NCBI RefSeq assembly: GCF_001294645.1
Contig: NZ_CP011868.1
Location: 3,906,001 to 3,970,000, forward strand
DNA from: Pseudonocardia sp. HH130629-09
GTDB taxonomy: Bacteria > Actinomycetota > Actinomycetes > Mycobacteriales > Pseudonocardiaceae
Length of the DNA: 64,000 nucleotides
Direction: 5' to 3'
Shown in pieces: positions 9,176-17,099 of this stretch. The translations under genes were made by a program, and so were the position numbers. Below the pieces are notes generated by a model, which was not told the DNA's origin, did not search any database, and saw nothing but the letters and a program-made list of their open reading frames with translations. Position 1 is the first letter of the stretch, and every line of letters starts with the position of its first letter.

Positions 9176-9694
9176 ATGACCAGCGCCGAGCTGTCCGACG
9201 TCGAGAAGAAGAGCCTCGAGGAGATCCCGCACCCCTCGCTGCCCGAGGGTTCGAGCATCTACGGCGGGACGAAGGTCTTCCCGGACCTGCAGGCCGAGGA
9301 CGGCGAGACCTACTTCACCCTGGTGCACGGCATCGCCCACGAGTCCTCGGTCAGCTTCGTGGCCGTGCTGCAGGCGACCCGTGCCCTGCGCAAGGGCTTC
9401 GAGTCGGCCATGTACTTCTACGGCCCCGGCTCGCTGAACTGCCTGGCCACCCGCGGCTTCCCGACCACCGGCACGTCCGCGTTCCCCGGCGAGCACAACA
9501 TCAACGACCAGCTCAAGACGTTCATGAGCGAGGGCGGCAAGGTCTACTGCTGCCGCTTCGGGCTGTCGCTGCACGGTGCCCGCGAGGAGGACCTGATCGA
9601 GGGCGTCATCCCGACGCACCCGCTCGACGTCCAGGACGCCCTCATCTACTACGCCCGCAAGGGCGCGATCATCAACTCGACCTACCAGCTCTGA
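9176..9694 (+). CDS. MSMEG_0572/Sll0783-family nitrogen starvation protein (NitB-like)
   Basis: 172 residues, ATG with GAGGAG upstream. The sequence (IPHPSLPEGSSIYGGTKVFPDL, then FTLVHGIAHESSVSFVAVLQATRALRKGF and a glycine-rich centre) is the highly conserved first gene of Nit1C clusters in cyanobacteria, pseudomonads and mycobacteria. Its biochemical role is unknown. In described clusters it is induced by nitrogen limitation or cyanide and is required with the nitrilase for growth on cyanide. About 200 bp separate it from the radical SAM gene. Confidence 0.9.
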   Translation: MTSAELSDVEKKSLEEIPHPSLPEGSSIYGGTKVFPDLQAEDGETYFTLVHGIAHESSVSFVAVLQATRALRKGFESAMYFYGPGSLNCLATRGFPTTGTSAFPGEHNINDQLKTFMSEGGKVYCCRFGLSLHGAREEDLIEGVIPTHPLDVQDALIYYARKGAIINSTYQL

Positions 9695-9807
9695 GGAGAC
9701 GGCGGGACGCCGTCGCGTACCGGATCCCGCACCGAGATGCAGCACAGGGCGCCCCGTCGCCCGCCACGCCCGCCGTGGGCTGCGTCTCGGTGCGGCCGGG
9801 CGCACCG

Positions 9808-9877
9808 GTCGCACCGCCGCACCCGGCCCGTCGCACCCGGCCCGTCGCACCCGGCCCGTCGCACCCGGCCGTCGCAT
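9808..9877. repeat. Short tandem repeats between Nit1C genes
   Basis: About four copies of a 14-bp unit close to GTCGCACCCGGCCC fill part of the gap between the Sll0783-type gene and the radical SAM gene. Preceding half-copies (GTCGCACCGCCGCACC) are degenerate. No coding potential was seen. The rest of 9695-9894 holds no recognisable element. Confidence 0.8.
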
Positions 9878-9894
9878 CCACGGAGGTCCGCCGC

Positions 9895-11085
9895 ATGTCC
9901 GCACCGTCCCGTACCGAGCCCGGTCTGCGGGCCCGCGCCGAGCTCGCCGTCCGCGGCGTGGGGCTCGACCCCGACACCGGCACCGACACCGGCTCCGGCT
10001 CCGGCGCTGACACCGGCACCCGGCCGGACCGACCCTCCGGCGTGACCGACCTCGGCTCGGTCATCCCGCTGCGCCGCCCCGGCGGGGCGGGACCGTCCGC
10101 GGACGGGCACGTGCTCGTCGACGGGCTGGCGACCACGGTCCCGATCGTCGCCGACTCCCCGTACCGGCTGCGGGACGGACGGCTGCTGCGCCGCGAGCCC
10201 GGCGGGGGCGTGACCGACATGGGCGTCGCCGTCGACACCGTCGCCCGGCCGGCGTTCTACGACCTCACCACCGCCGACGGCGTGTCCTACGAGAAGATCG
10301 CCCGCCTGCACGGCAACGACGTGCTCGCCTCGACGGTGGTGCAGACCTGCGTGCGCTACGGCGAGGCCGACCGCTGCCGGTTCTGCGCGATCGAGCAGTC
10401 CCTGGCCTCCGGCGCGACGACGGCGGTGAAGACCCCCGACCAGCTCGCCGAGGTCGCCGAGGCCGCGGTCCGCCTGGACGGGGTGCGTCAGATGGTGCTG
10501 ACCACCGGCACCTCGAACGGCCGCGACCGCGGAGCCCGGCACCTGCTGCGCTGCGTGCGCGCGATCCGCGAGCGCGTCGCCGCCCTGCCGATCCAGGTCC
10601 AGTGCGAGCCGCCCGCCCCCGACGACCTCGGCGTTGTCGCCGAGCTGGCCGCCGCGGGCGCCGACGCGATCGGCATCCACGTCGAGTCCCTCGACGACGA
10701 CGTCCGCCGCCGCTGGATGCCCGGCAAGGCCACGGTCCCGCTGTCCCAGTACTGGGCGGCCTGGAACGAGGCCGTGCGTGTGTTCGGCCCGAACTCGGTG
10801 TCGACCTACCTGATCGTCGGTCTCGGTGAGGACCCGGACGAGCTCGTCACCGGCGCCGCGGAGCTGGTCGCGGCCGGGGTGTATCCGTTCGTCGTCCCCT
10901 ACCGGCCGCTGCCCGGCACCCTCGCGTTCGCCGACGGGGTGCCCGCACCCGACCCGGACCTGCTCGCCGACGTCACCGAGCGGGTCGCCGCGGTGCTCCG
11001 CGCCGCCGGGATGCGCGGCGCCGACCAGGCCGCGGGCTGTGCGGCATGCGGGGCGTGCAGCGCCCTGTCGGCGGCGGGGGGCTGA
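9895..11085 (+). CDS. MSMEG_0568-family radical SAM protein (NitD-like)
   Basis: 396 residues from the ATG with GGAGG nine bases upstream. After a low-complexity Asp-Thr-Gly segment (residues about 23-43), the core contains the cluster-binding cysteines CVRYGEADRCRFC, a C-x8-C-x2-C spacing typical of this family rather than the canonical C-x3-C-x2-C. A radical-SAM-like barrel follows (VSTYLIVGLGEDPDEL). The C-terminus carries further cysteines (AAGCAACGACS). The product is unknown; in Nit1C clusters it is always next to the GNAT and nitrilase genes. Confidence 0.9.
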   Translation: MSAPSRTEPGLRARAELAVRGVGLDPDTGTDTGSGSGADTGTRPDRPSGVTDLGSVIPLRRPGGAGPSADGHVLVDGLATTVPIVADSPYRLRDGRLLRREPGGGVTDMGVAVDTVARPAFYDLTTADGVSYEKIARLHGNDVLASTVVQTCVRYGEADRCRFCAIEQSLASGATTAVKTPDQLAEVAEAAVRLDGVRQMVLTTGTSNGRDRGARHLLRCVRAIRERVAALPIQVQCEPPAPDDLGVVAELAAAGADAIGIHVESLDDDVRRRWMPGKATVPLSQYWAAWNEAVRVFGPNSVSTYLIVGLGEDPDELVTGAAELVAAGVYPFVVPYRPLPGTLAFADGVPAPDPDLLADVTERVAAVLRAAGMRGADQAAGCAACGACSALSAAGG

Positions 11086-11087
11086 GC

Positions 11088-12614
11088 ATGAGCACCACCG
11101 ACCCGCGCCCCCGCTTCGTGACCGGGACACCCCGGCACCTGACCCCGGCACCGCGCTGGATCGCCGACGAGCTGCTCGGCGGCCGCCCGACCGGTGCGGG
11201 CGACCCGCCCGCGATCACGATCCGTGAGGTCCGCGCCGACGATGCACGCGACCCCGGCGTCGCCGCGTACCGGGCGCTGCGCCGCGCGGTGTTCTGCGTC
11301 GAACAGGGCCTGTTCCCCGACCGGCCCACCGCCGACCTCGACGACCACGACGCCGACGGCCGGGTCGTCGTCCTGCTCGCCCACGACGCCGACGGGACCC
11401 TGCTCGGCGGGGTGCGCCTCGGCCCGACCCGGGCGGCCCACCCCGACATCGGGTGGTGGACCGGCAGCAGGCTGGTGGTGGCCCCCGCCGCGCGCCGTCG
11501 CGCCGGAGTCCGCGTCGGCGCCGCGCTGGTCCGCGCCGCGTGCGCGCGCGCCGAGGCCGCGGGTGCCCTGCGCTTCGACGCCGACGTGCAGGCCGCGGGC
11601 GCGGTCCTGTTCGAGCGGCTCGGCTGGACCCGGGTGCGCGACAGCGTGGTTGCCGGGGCCCCGCACGTCACGATGCGGTGGCCGGTGACCCGCGTCCAGG
11701 ATCTCGTCGTCGCGACCAAGGCCCCGCTGGGGGCGCTGCTCGGCGGGCTCGGACCGGCCGGGTTCGTCGGCGACGACGGCGCCCCCGTCCCGGGCAGCGA
11801 CCTGATCGCCTGCTGCGACGCGATCGTGCCCGCCATGGTCGAGCGCGACCCGGAGTGGGCGGGCTGGGCCGGGGTGCTGGTCAACGTCAACGACCTCGCG
11901 GCGATGGGCGCCGCCCCCGTCGGGCTGCTCGACGCCGTCGGCGCCCGGGACGCCTCCTTCGCCCACCGCGTGCTCAGCGGTGTGCGCGACGCGGCCGCCG
12001 CCTACGGCGTCCCGCTGCTCGGCGGGCACACCCAGCTCGACGTGCCCGCGTCGCTGTCGCTGACCGCGCTCGGGCGCACCGACCGGCCCGTCCCCGCCGG
12101 TGGCGGGCGTGCCGGGCACCGGGTGCGGCTCACCACCGACCTCGGCGGCGGCTGGCGACCCGGCTACGCCGGACGCCAGTGGGACTCGACCACGTCGCGC
12201 ACCCGCGCCGAGCTCGCCGCGGCCGTCGGCGCCATCGGCCCGGACGCACCGCACCGCCCGGCGGCCGCGAAGGACGTGTCGATGGCCGGGCTCGCCGGGA
12301 CCCTCGGCATGCTCGCCGAGGCCTCCGGGGTCGGCGCCGTGCTCGATGTCGCCGCCGTCCCCCGCCCCGACGGTGCCACCGCGGGCGACTGGTTCACCTG
12401 CTTCCCCGGGTTCGGTCTGCTCACCGCGGACGACCCCGGCGCCCCCGCCCCCGACGCCGGTCCCGCGGTCTCCGCCGAGTGCGGTGAGCTCGTCCCCGGT
12501 GCCGGGGTCCGGCTGCGCTGGCCGGACGGCGAGGAGACCGAGGCCGTCGCCGCGAGCGTCACCGGCATGGGCCGCGCCGGCACCCCCGTCCCCCACCCTG
12601 AGGAGACCCGATGA
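11088..12614 (+). CDS. GNAT acetyltransferase fused to AIR synthase-like domain (NitE-NitF)
   Basis: 508 residues in two parts. Residues about 40-200 are a GNAT N-acetyltransferase (LVVAPAARRRAGVRVGAALV is the acetyl-CoA loop region). Residues about 203-500 resemble PurM/AIR synthase-related ATP-binding enzymes (VQDLVVATKAPLGALL, LVNVNDLAAMGAAPVGLLDA, GGHTQLD). In many Nit1C clusters these are two genes; here they form one protein, as in the MSMEG_0567 type. The PurM-like half may activate a carbonyl oxygen with ATP. The stop overlaps the nitrilase start (ATGA). Confidence 0.88.
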   Translation: MSTTDPRPRFVTGTPRHLTPAPRWIADELLGGRPTGAGDPPAITIREVRADDARDPGVAAYRALRRAVFCVEQGLFPDRPTADLDDHDADGRVVVLLAHDADGTLLGGVRLGPTRAAHPDIGWWTGSRLVVAPAARRRAGVRVGAALVRAACARAEAAGALRFDADVQAAGAVLFERLGWTRVRDSVVAGAPHVTMRWPVTRVQDLVVATKAPLGALLGGLGPAGFVGDDGAPVPGSDLIACCDAIVPAMVERDPEWAGWAGVLVNVNDLAAMGAAPVGLLDAVGARDASFAHRVLSGVRDAAAAYGVPLLGGHTQLDVPASLSLTALGRTDRPVPAGGGRAGHRVRLTTDLGGGWRPGYAGRQWDSTTSRTRAELAAAVGAIGPDAPHRPAAAKDVSMAGLAGTLGMLAEASGVGAVLDVAAVPRPDGATAGDWFTCFPGFGLLTADDPGAPAPDAGPAVSAECGELVPGAGVRLRWPDGEETEAVAASVTGMGRAGTPVPHPEETR

Positions 12615-13477
12615 CGCCCACGACCTTCGGTGCCGCCGCGCAGGGCTTCGTCCGTGACCTCGACGAGGACTTCGACCGGATCGCCGCCACGATCGCCCGC
12701 GCCCGCGCGGCCGGGGTGCAGGTGCTCGCGCTGCCCGAGGCGGCGATGGGCGGCTACCTGTCGTCGCTGCACGACGTGCCCGGCACCCCGGCCGACCGGC
12801 CCCCGCAGCTGGACCCGGACGGGCCGGAGATCCGGCGGCTGGCCGCGCTGGCCGGGGACATGGTCGTCGCGGCCGGGTACTGCGAGATCGGGGACGACGC
12901 GTCCGGCGGGCTGCCCTACAACTCCTGCGTCGCCGTCACCGGTGACGGGGTGCTCGGCCGGCACCGCAAGGTGCACCAGCCGATCAACGAGAACTCCAGC
13001 TACGCCGCCGGTGACCGGTTCGCCGCGTTCGACACGCCGTACGGCCGCACCGGCATGATGATCTGCTACGATAAGGCGTTCCCGGAGGCGGCCCGCGCGC
13101 TGGCCGACGACGGCGCCCGGACCGTGCTGTGCCTGTCGGCGTGGCCGGCGTCGCGGACGAACCGGGCCCCGGTGCTCGCCGACGACCGGTGGGCCCGCCG
13201 CTTCGACCTGCACGACCGCTCCCGGGCGCTGGAGAACCAGATCGTCTGGGTCTCGGCGAACCAGGCCGGTACCTTCGGCGACATGCAGCTGGTGGCGAGC
13301 GCGAAGATCGTCGACCCGGGAGGCGAGGTACTGGCGACGACCGGCAGCGAGGCCGGTCTGGCCGTAGCGACCGTCGACGTCGACCAGTCCGTGGACGCCG
13401 CCCGCCGCGTGATGGGGCACCTGCGTGACCGCCGTCCGGCGGCCTACGGACCGGGTCCGGTCCGCGCGGGGGTGTGA
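12611..13477 (+). CDS. Nit1C-type nitrilase (Nit6803-like, NitC)
   Basis: 288 residues with the full carbon-nitrogen hydrolase triad: Glu43 (LPEAAMGGY), Lys120 (HRKVHQP) and Cys152 (MMICYDKAFPE). Nitrilase-superfamily enzymes attack a nitrile or amide carbon with the cysteine. The Nit6803 group hydrolyses nitriles to acid and ammonia, and in Nit1C clusters it is needed for growth on cyanide as nitrogen source. It overlaps the GNAT-AIR gene by four bases and is followed after one base by a close paralog. Confidence 0.92.
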   Translation: MTPTTFGAAAQGFVRDLDEDFDRIAATIARARAAGVQVLALPEAAMGGYLSSLHDVPGTPADRPPQLDPDGPEIRRLAALAGDMVVAAGYCEIGDDASGGLPYNSCVAVTGDGVLGRHRKVHQPINENSSYAAGDRFAAFDTPYGRTGMMICYDKAFPEAARALADDGARTVLCLSAWPASRTNRAPVLADDRWARRFDLHDRSRALENQIVWVSANQAGTFGDMQLVASAKIVDPGGEVLATTGSEAGLAVATVDVDQSVDAARRVMGHLRDRRPAAYGPGPVRAGV

Positions 13478-13478
13478 G

Positions 13479-14312
13479 GTGCGTGTCGCCGCGGCGGCCG
13501 CGAACTTCACCCGGGACGTCGCGTTCGACCTGGAGCGGATCGGCGTGATCGTCGCGCACGCCCGGGAGCAGGGCGTGAGTGTGCTGGTGCTGCCCGACGG
13601 CGCGCTCGGTGGCTATGTGCACGACCTGCGCAGCCCCGACCCGGCCGACGACGCGGTGCTGCCGCCCGAGCTCGACCCGGACGGCCCCGAGGTGCGCGCG
13701 GTCGCCGCGCTCGCCAGGGAGATGGTGGTGTGCGTCGGGTTCTGCGAGGCCGGACCCGGGCCGGGGGTCCGCTGGAACTCCGCGGTCTGCCTGACCGGCG
13801 ACGGCGTGCTCGGCAGGCACCGGAAGGTGCACCAGCCCGCGGGTGTGGCCGGGCTGTTCGCCGCCGGGGACGGGTTCACCGCGTTCGACACCCCCGCCGG
13901 CCGGATGGGGATGCTCATCGACCACGACAAGACCTTCCCCGAGTCGGCCCGCTCCCTGGCGCTCGACGGCGCGCAGCTGCTGGCCTGCCTGTCGGCCTGG
14001 CCGACCTCGCTGACCAACCGGGCGCCCCGGATGGCGCAGGACCGCCAGGCCCGACTGTTCGACCTGTACGACCAGACCCGCGCCGCGGAGAACCAGGTGC
14101 TGCTGCTCTCGGCGAACCAGAGCGGGCGCAACGGCTCGCTGCACTTCCTGGGCCGGGCGAAGGTCGTCGGGCCGGGCGGGGACATCCTGGCCCGCACCTG
14201 GTCCAAGGGCGGGCTCGCCGTCGCCGACGTCGAACCCGCCGAGATGATCGGCTCCGCCCGCGCGGTGCTGTACCACCTCAAGGAACGCCGACCCGACCTC
14301 TACCGGGGCTGA
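13479..14312 (+). CDS. Nitrilase-like paralog lacking catalytic Glu and Cys
   Basis: 277 residues, same fold and near-collinear with the preceding nitrilase (LPDGALGGY, HRKVHQP, GMLIDHDKTFPE, LSANQSGRNG). The catalytic Glu is Asp40 and the nucleophile Cys is Asp148; only Lys116 of the triad remains. The frame is intact, the GTG start is one base after the previous stop, and hydrophobic-core motifs are kept, so this is a maintained protein rather than a relic. It could be a regulatory or structural partner of the active nitrilase in a spiral oligomer, or have a new lyase-type activity. Both are inferences. Confidence 0.85.
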   Translation: MRVAAAAANFTRDVAFDLERIGVIVAHAREQGVSVLVLPDGALGGYVHDLRSPDPADDAVLPPELDPDGPEVRAVAALAREMVVCVGFCEAGPGPGVRWNSAVCLTGDGVLGRHRKVHQPAGVAGLFAAGDGFTAFDTPAGRMGMLIDHDKTFPESARSLALDGAQLLACLSAWPTSLTNRAPRMAQDRQARLFDLYDQTRAAENQVLLLSANQSGRNGSLHFLGRAKVVGPGGDILARTWSKGGLAVADVEPAEMIGSARAVLYHLKERRPDLYRG

Positions 14313-14315
14313 GCG

Positions 14316-15416
14316 GTGCGGATCCGGCTGTCCACCTACTCCACCAAGCCGCGCGGCGGGGTCGTGCACACCCTCGCGCTGGCCGAGGCGCTCGCCGCCG
14401 CCGGGCACGACGTCGCGGTGTTCTCACTGGCCCGGGGCGGGGACACCGGCTTCTTCCGGGCCGTGGACCCCCGCGTCGCGGTGCACCTGGTCGAGGTGCC
14501 CGAGGCCGACGGCGAGACCGTCGGCGCCCGCATCCTCCGCTCGATCGACCTCCTGGCCGCCGGGTTGGCCGAGGCCCCGCCCGTGGACGTGCGGCACGCC
14601 CAGGACTGCCTGTCCGCCAACGCCGAGGGCCGCGCGCACGGCTACGGCTCGCTGCTGCGCACCGTGCACCACCTCGACGAGTTCAGCACCCCCGAGCTGG
14701 CCGCCTGCCACGAACGCGCCCTGGTCGGACCGGCGGCGCTGGTGTGCGTCTCCCGGGCCGTCGCCGCCGAGGTGCGCGCCGGCTGGGGCCGGGAGGCGAC
14801 CGTGATCGGCAACGGCGTCGACGCCGCCCGCTTCGCCAGGGCCGCCGACATCGGCGCCGGCTCGCCGTGGCGGGACCGGTTCGGTCGCTACGTGCTCTCG
14901 GTCGGCGGGATCGAACCGCGCAAGGGCACCGCCGATCTGGTCGAGGCGATGGCGCTGCTCGGCCCGGGGACCCGCCTGGTGATCGGCGGCGGCGAGACGC
15001 TGTTCGACTACCGCGACTACCGGTCCCGGGTGCTCGCCCGGGCCGAGGAGCTGGGCGTCGTCCCGGAGATCCTCGGCCCCGTCGACGACGACGCGCTCCC
15101 CGGTCTCATGGGCGGCGCGGCGGCGTTCGCGTTCCCGTCGGCCAAGGAGGGATTCGGCCTGGCCGCGATGGAGGCACTGGCGGCCGGGGTCCCGCTGGTG
15201 ACCCGGGACCTGCCGGTGCTGCGCGAGGTCTTCGGCGACGCGGCGCGGTTCGCCCACGACCCTGCCGGGTTCGCCGCGGCACTCACCGACGCGCTGGCCG
15301 CCCCCGACCCGCGGCGCGCGACCGCCGGGCGGGCACTGGCCGCCGCACACACCTGGTCGGCGGCGGCGGAGCGGCACGCGGACCTCTACCGCGCCCGCCT
15401 CGCCGCCGTGGGGTGA
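14316..15416 (+). CDS. MSMEG_0565-family GT4-type glycosyltransferase
   Basis: 366 residues from a GTG three bases after the previous stop. A GT-B fold: N-terminal STKPRGGVVHTLALAEAL, central LSVGGIEPRKGTADLVEAM, and C-terminal EGFGLAAMEALAAGVPLV, the E-x7-E donor-site motif of GT4 enzymes. It is the last large gene of the Nit1C operon, as in mycobacteria. A glycosyltransferase in a cyanide-assimilation cluster suggests a sugar-linked intermediate or carrier; the acceptor is unknown. Confidence 0.9.
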   Translation: MRIRLSTYSTKPRGGVVHTLALAEALAAAGHDVAVFSLARGGDTGFFRAVDPRVAVHLVEVPEADGETVGARILRSIDLLAAGLAEAPPVDVRHAQDCLSANAEGRAHGYGSLLRTVHHLDEFSTPELAACHERALVGPAALVCVSRAVAAEVRAGWGREATVIGNGVDAARFARAADIGAGSPWRDRFGRYVLSVGGIEPRKGTADLVEAMALLGPGTRLVIGGGETLFDYRDYRSRVLARAEELGVVPEILGPVDDDALPGLMGGAAAFAFPSAKEGFGLAAMEALAAGVPLVTRDLPVLREVFGDAARFAHDPAGFAAALTDALAAPDPRRATAGRALAAAHTWSAAAERHADLYRARLAAVG

Positions 15417-15486
15417 CGGAGGACACACCGACTGCGCTAGCTAGCCTGGGGCCGACCACACGACGTCGACGTCCGGGGGTACGCCG

Positions 15487-15669
15487 ATGCCTGCTCACGA
15501 GGCACCCGCTGCGGCCACCGTCGTGCCCCTGTGCCGCGCCGCCCGCCACGGCGACGCCGCCGGGGTCCGCTGCCCGCACTGCGCCCGCCCCACCCGCGAC
15601 GACCGCGACGCCGTCGTGCTGCAGTTGCCCCGGCTGCGCGGCCACGAGGTGCTCGCCGGCGGGCTCTGA
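15487..15669 (+). CDS. Small putative zinc-ribbon protein, possibly frameshifted
   Basis: 60 residues as read, ATG with GGGGG eight bases upstream. It contains CPHC near residue 29. If one T is removed from the TT at 15625-15626, the frame continues into CPGC and then ...CSPAGS, giving CPHC-x15-CPGC, a zinc-ribbon spacing. The present frame therefore probably loses the second knuckle through a one-base insertion or error. It follows the Nit1C operon in the same direction with its own leader. Existence is moderately supported; function unknown. Confidence 0.5.
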   Translation: MPAHEAPAAATVVPLCRAARHGDAAGVRCPHCARPTRDDRDAVVLQLPRLRGHEVLAGGL

Positions 15670-15679
15670 CCACCGGTCG

Positions 15680-15955
15680 CACATCGCTCGCACGCCGCTC
15701 GCACGCCGCTCGCACATCGGTCGCGCACCGCTCCGCCCACCCGCTGTGGTCCGCCTGTACCCGCGCTGATCGCCCTGTACCTGCGGTGACCGCCCTGTAC
15801 CTGCGCTGATCCGCCGCACACGCGGAGATGCCCGTCCACGCGCTGGTCCGCCCGGCGCGCGGTATCCGCCTTGCGCGCGGTGATCCGCCTTGCGCGCGGT
15901 GATCCGCCTTGCGCGCGGTGATCCGCCTTGCGCGCGGTGATCCGCTGCGCGCGCG
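15680..15955. repeat. Intergenic tandem-repeat tract
   Basis: The gap before the AbiEi-like gene (15670-16094) is built of three short-repeat zones. First, CGCTCGCACGC-type 10-bp units lie at 15680-15735. Next are about 20-bp CTGTACCTGCGCTGATC-like units at 15745-15815. Then come four to five copies of the 19-bp unit TGATCCGCCTTGCGCGCGG from 15862 to 15955. No ORF or RNA is recognisable. The GATC-containing units recall the terminator-like repeats at 5013 and 16998. Confidence 0.8.
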
Positions 15956-16094
15956 TGTCCGGATGCGCACACCGAGCGGATCAGCGCGTGCACCGAGGAT
16001 CACCGGGACCGGTGCCCGTCCACAATCCTGGGAATGCTCCACAGGAGGCGAACCCGTCCCGGTGTGGTGGCCGGCTCCGGGCAGGGTCGGGACC

Positions 16095-17000
16095 GTGGAC
16101 GAACCGCTGCTGCGCCGCGACCTGCTGAGACTCGGGACGACCGAGGCCGAGATCCGCACCGCCCTGCGCACCGGTCGCTGGACCGGTCTGCGTCCGGGTG
16201 TGTACCTGGAGACCGGCGACGAGCGTCTGCGGTTCGCCTCCACACGGCACGCGACCCTGGTGGAGGCGACGTTCCCCACCCTCGCCCCCGGGGCCGTGGT
16301 CAGCGGTCCCTCCGCCGCCGTGCGCCACGGCCTGCCGGTCCGGGGCGTCCCCCTGACCACGGTGCACGTCACCCGGGACCGCGCGTCCGGCGGGCGCGGC
16401 GGGCCGCGGCTGCGCGTGCACGCCTCACCCCTGGCCGACGGCGAGGTCGTCGACGTCGACGGCATCCCGACGACGTCGGTGGCCCGCACCGTCGTCGACG
16501 TGGCCCGCACCGCGCCGTTCGAGACCGCCGTGGCCGTCGCCGACGCGGCGCTGCACCGGCATCTGGTCACGCCCGACCGTCTGCGCGACGCGGTGCTCGC
16601 CGCCTGCGGACGCCACGGGATCGGCCGGGCCCGGGCCGTCGTCGCGTTCGCCGACGCCCGCGCGGACGGGCCGGGCGAGTCGCGCAGCCGCGTCCGGATG
16701 ACGCGCCTGCACGTGGCGACCCCCGTACTGCAGCACCCCGTGCTCGGCGACCGCGGTCACCGGATCGGCGTCGTCGACTTCTGGTGGCCGGACCACGGGG
16801 TGGTCGGGGAGTTCGAGGGCCTGGGCGAGTACGGGCGGTCGGTGCGTCCGGGAGAGGGCGCGGCGGACACCGTCGTCCGGGAGAAGCGACGCGAGGACAC
16901 CCTGCGGGCCCGACCCGAGGTGCGCACGGTCGTGCGCTGGACCTGGGACGACTTGGACGACTTCGCCGCCGTCGCGCACCGTCTCCCCCGGGCAGCATGA
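16095..17000 (+). CDS. AbiEi-like N-domain plus DUF559-like nuclease-fold protein
   Basis: 301 residues from GTG 16095; GTG 16062, with AGGAGG 14 bases upstream, is an alternative. The N-terminal half (LLRLGTTEAEIRTALRTGRWTGLRPGVYL) resembles the winged helix of AbiEi-type antitoxin-like proteins. The C-terminal part has DFWWPDHGVVGEFEGLGEYGR, similar to the Vsr/DUF559 PD-(D/E)xK-like fold. This two-part orphan type is common in actinobacteria and usually lacks a partner toxin; none is adjacent here. A role in DNA metabolism or defence is possible but unproven. Confidence 0.75.
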   Translation: MDEPLLRRDLLRLGTTEAEIRTALRTGRWTGLRPGVYLETGDERLRFASTRHATLVEATFPTLAPGAVVSGPSAAVRHGLPVRGVPLTTVHVTRDRASGGRGGPRLRVHASPLADGEVVDVDGIPTTSVARTVVDVARTAPFETAVAVADAALHRHLVTPDRLRDAVLAACGRHGIGRARAVVAFADARADGPGESRSRVRMTRLHVATPVLQHPVLGDRGHRIGVVDFWWPDHGVVGEFEGLGEYGRSVRPGEGAADTVVREKRREDTLRARPEVRTVVRWTWDDLDDFAAVAHRLPRAA

Positions 17001-17043
17001 TCCGCACCCCGCGCGTGCCTCGACGCGCGCGCGGAGCGGATCA
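16998..17043. terminator. Hairpin terminator between convergent genes
   Basis: TGATCCGC (its TGA is the stop of the AbiEi-like gene) pairs with GCGGATCA at 17036-17043. An inner stem GCGCGT/ACGCGC extends it. The convergent PucR gene ends 57 bases further on, so the structure could terminate transcription from both sides. Confidence 0.6.
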
Positions 17044-17099
17044 CCGCGCGGCCAAGGGATCACCGCACGGCCGGCCGGCGGGGCGGCGGCGGGACCCGG

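Noticed and set aside
15862..15955. CRISPR-like repeat array
   Set aside because: Units of 19 bp are directly tandem with no unique spacers, and no cas genes are present.
16095..17000. A complete AbiE toxin-antitoxin system
   Set aside because: No AbiEii nucleotidyltransferase-like gene is adjacent; only the antitoxin-like N-domain is seen.
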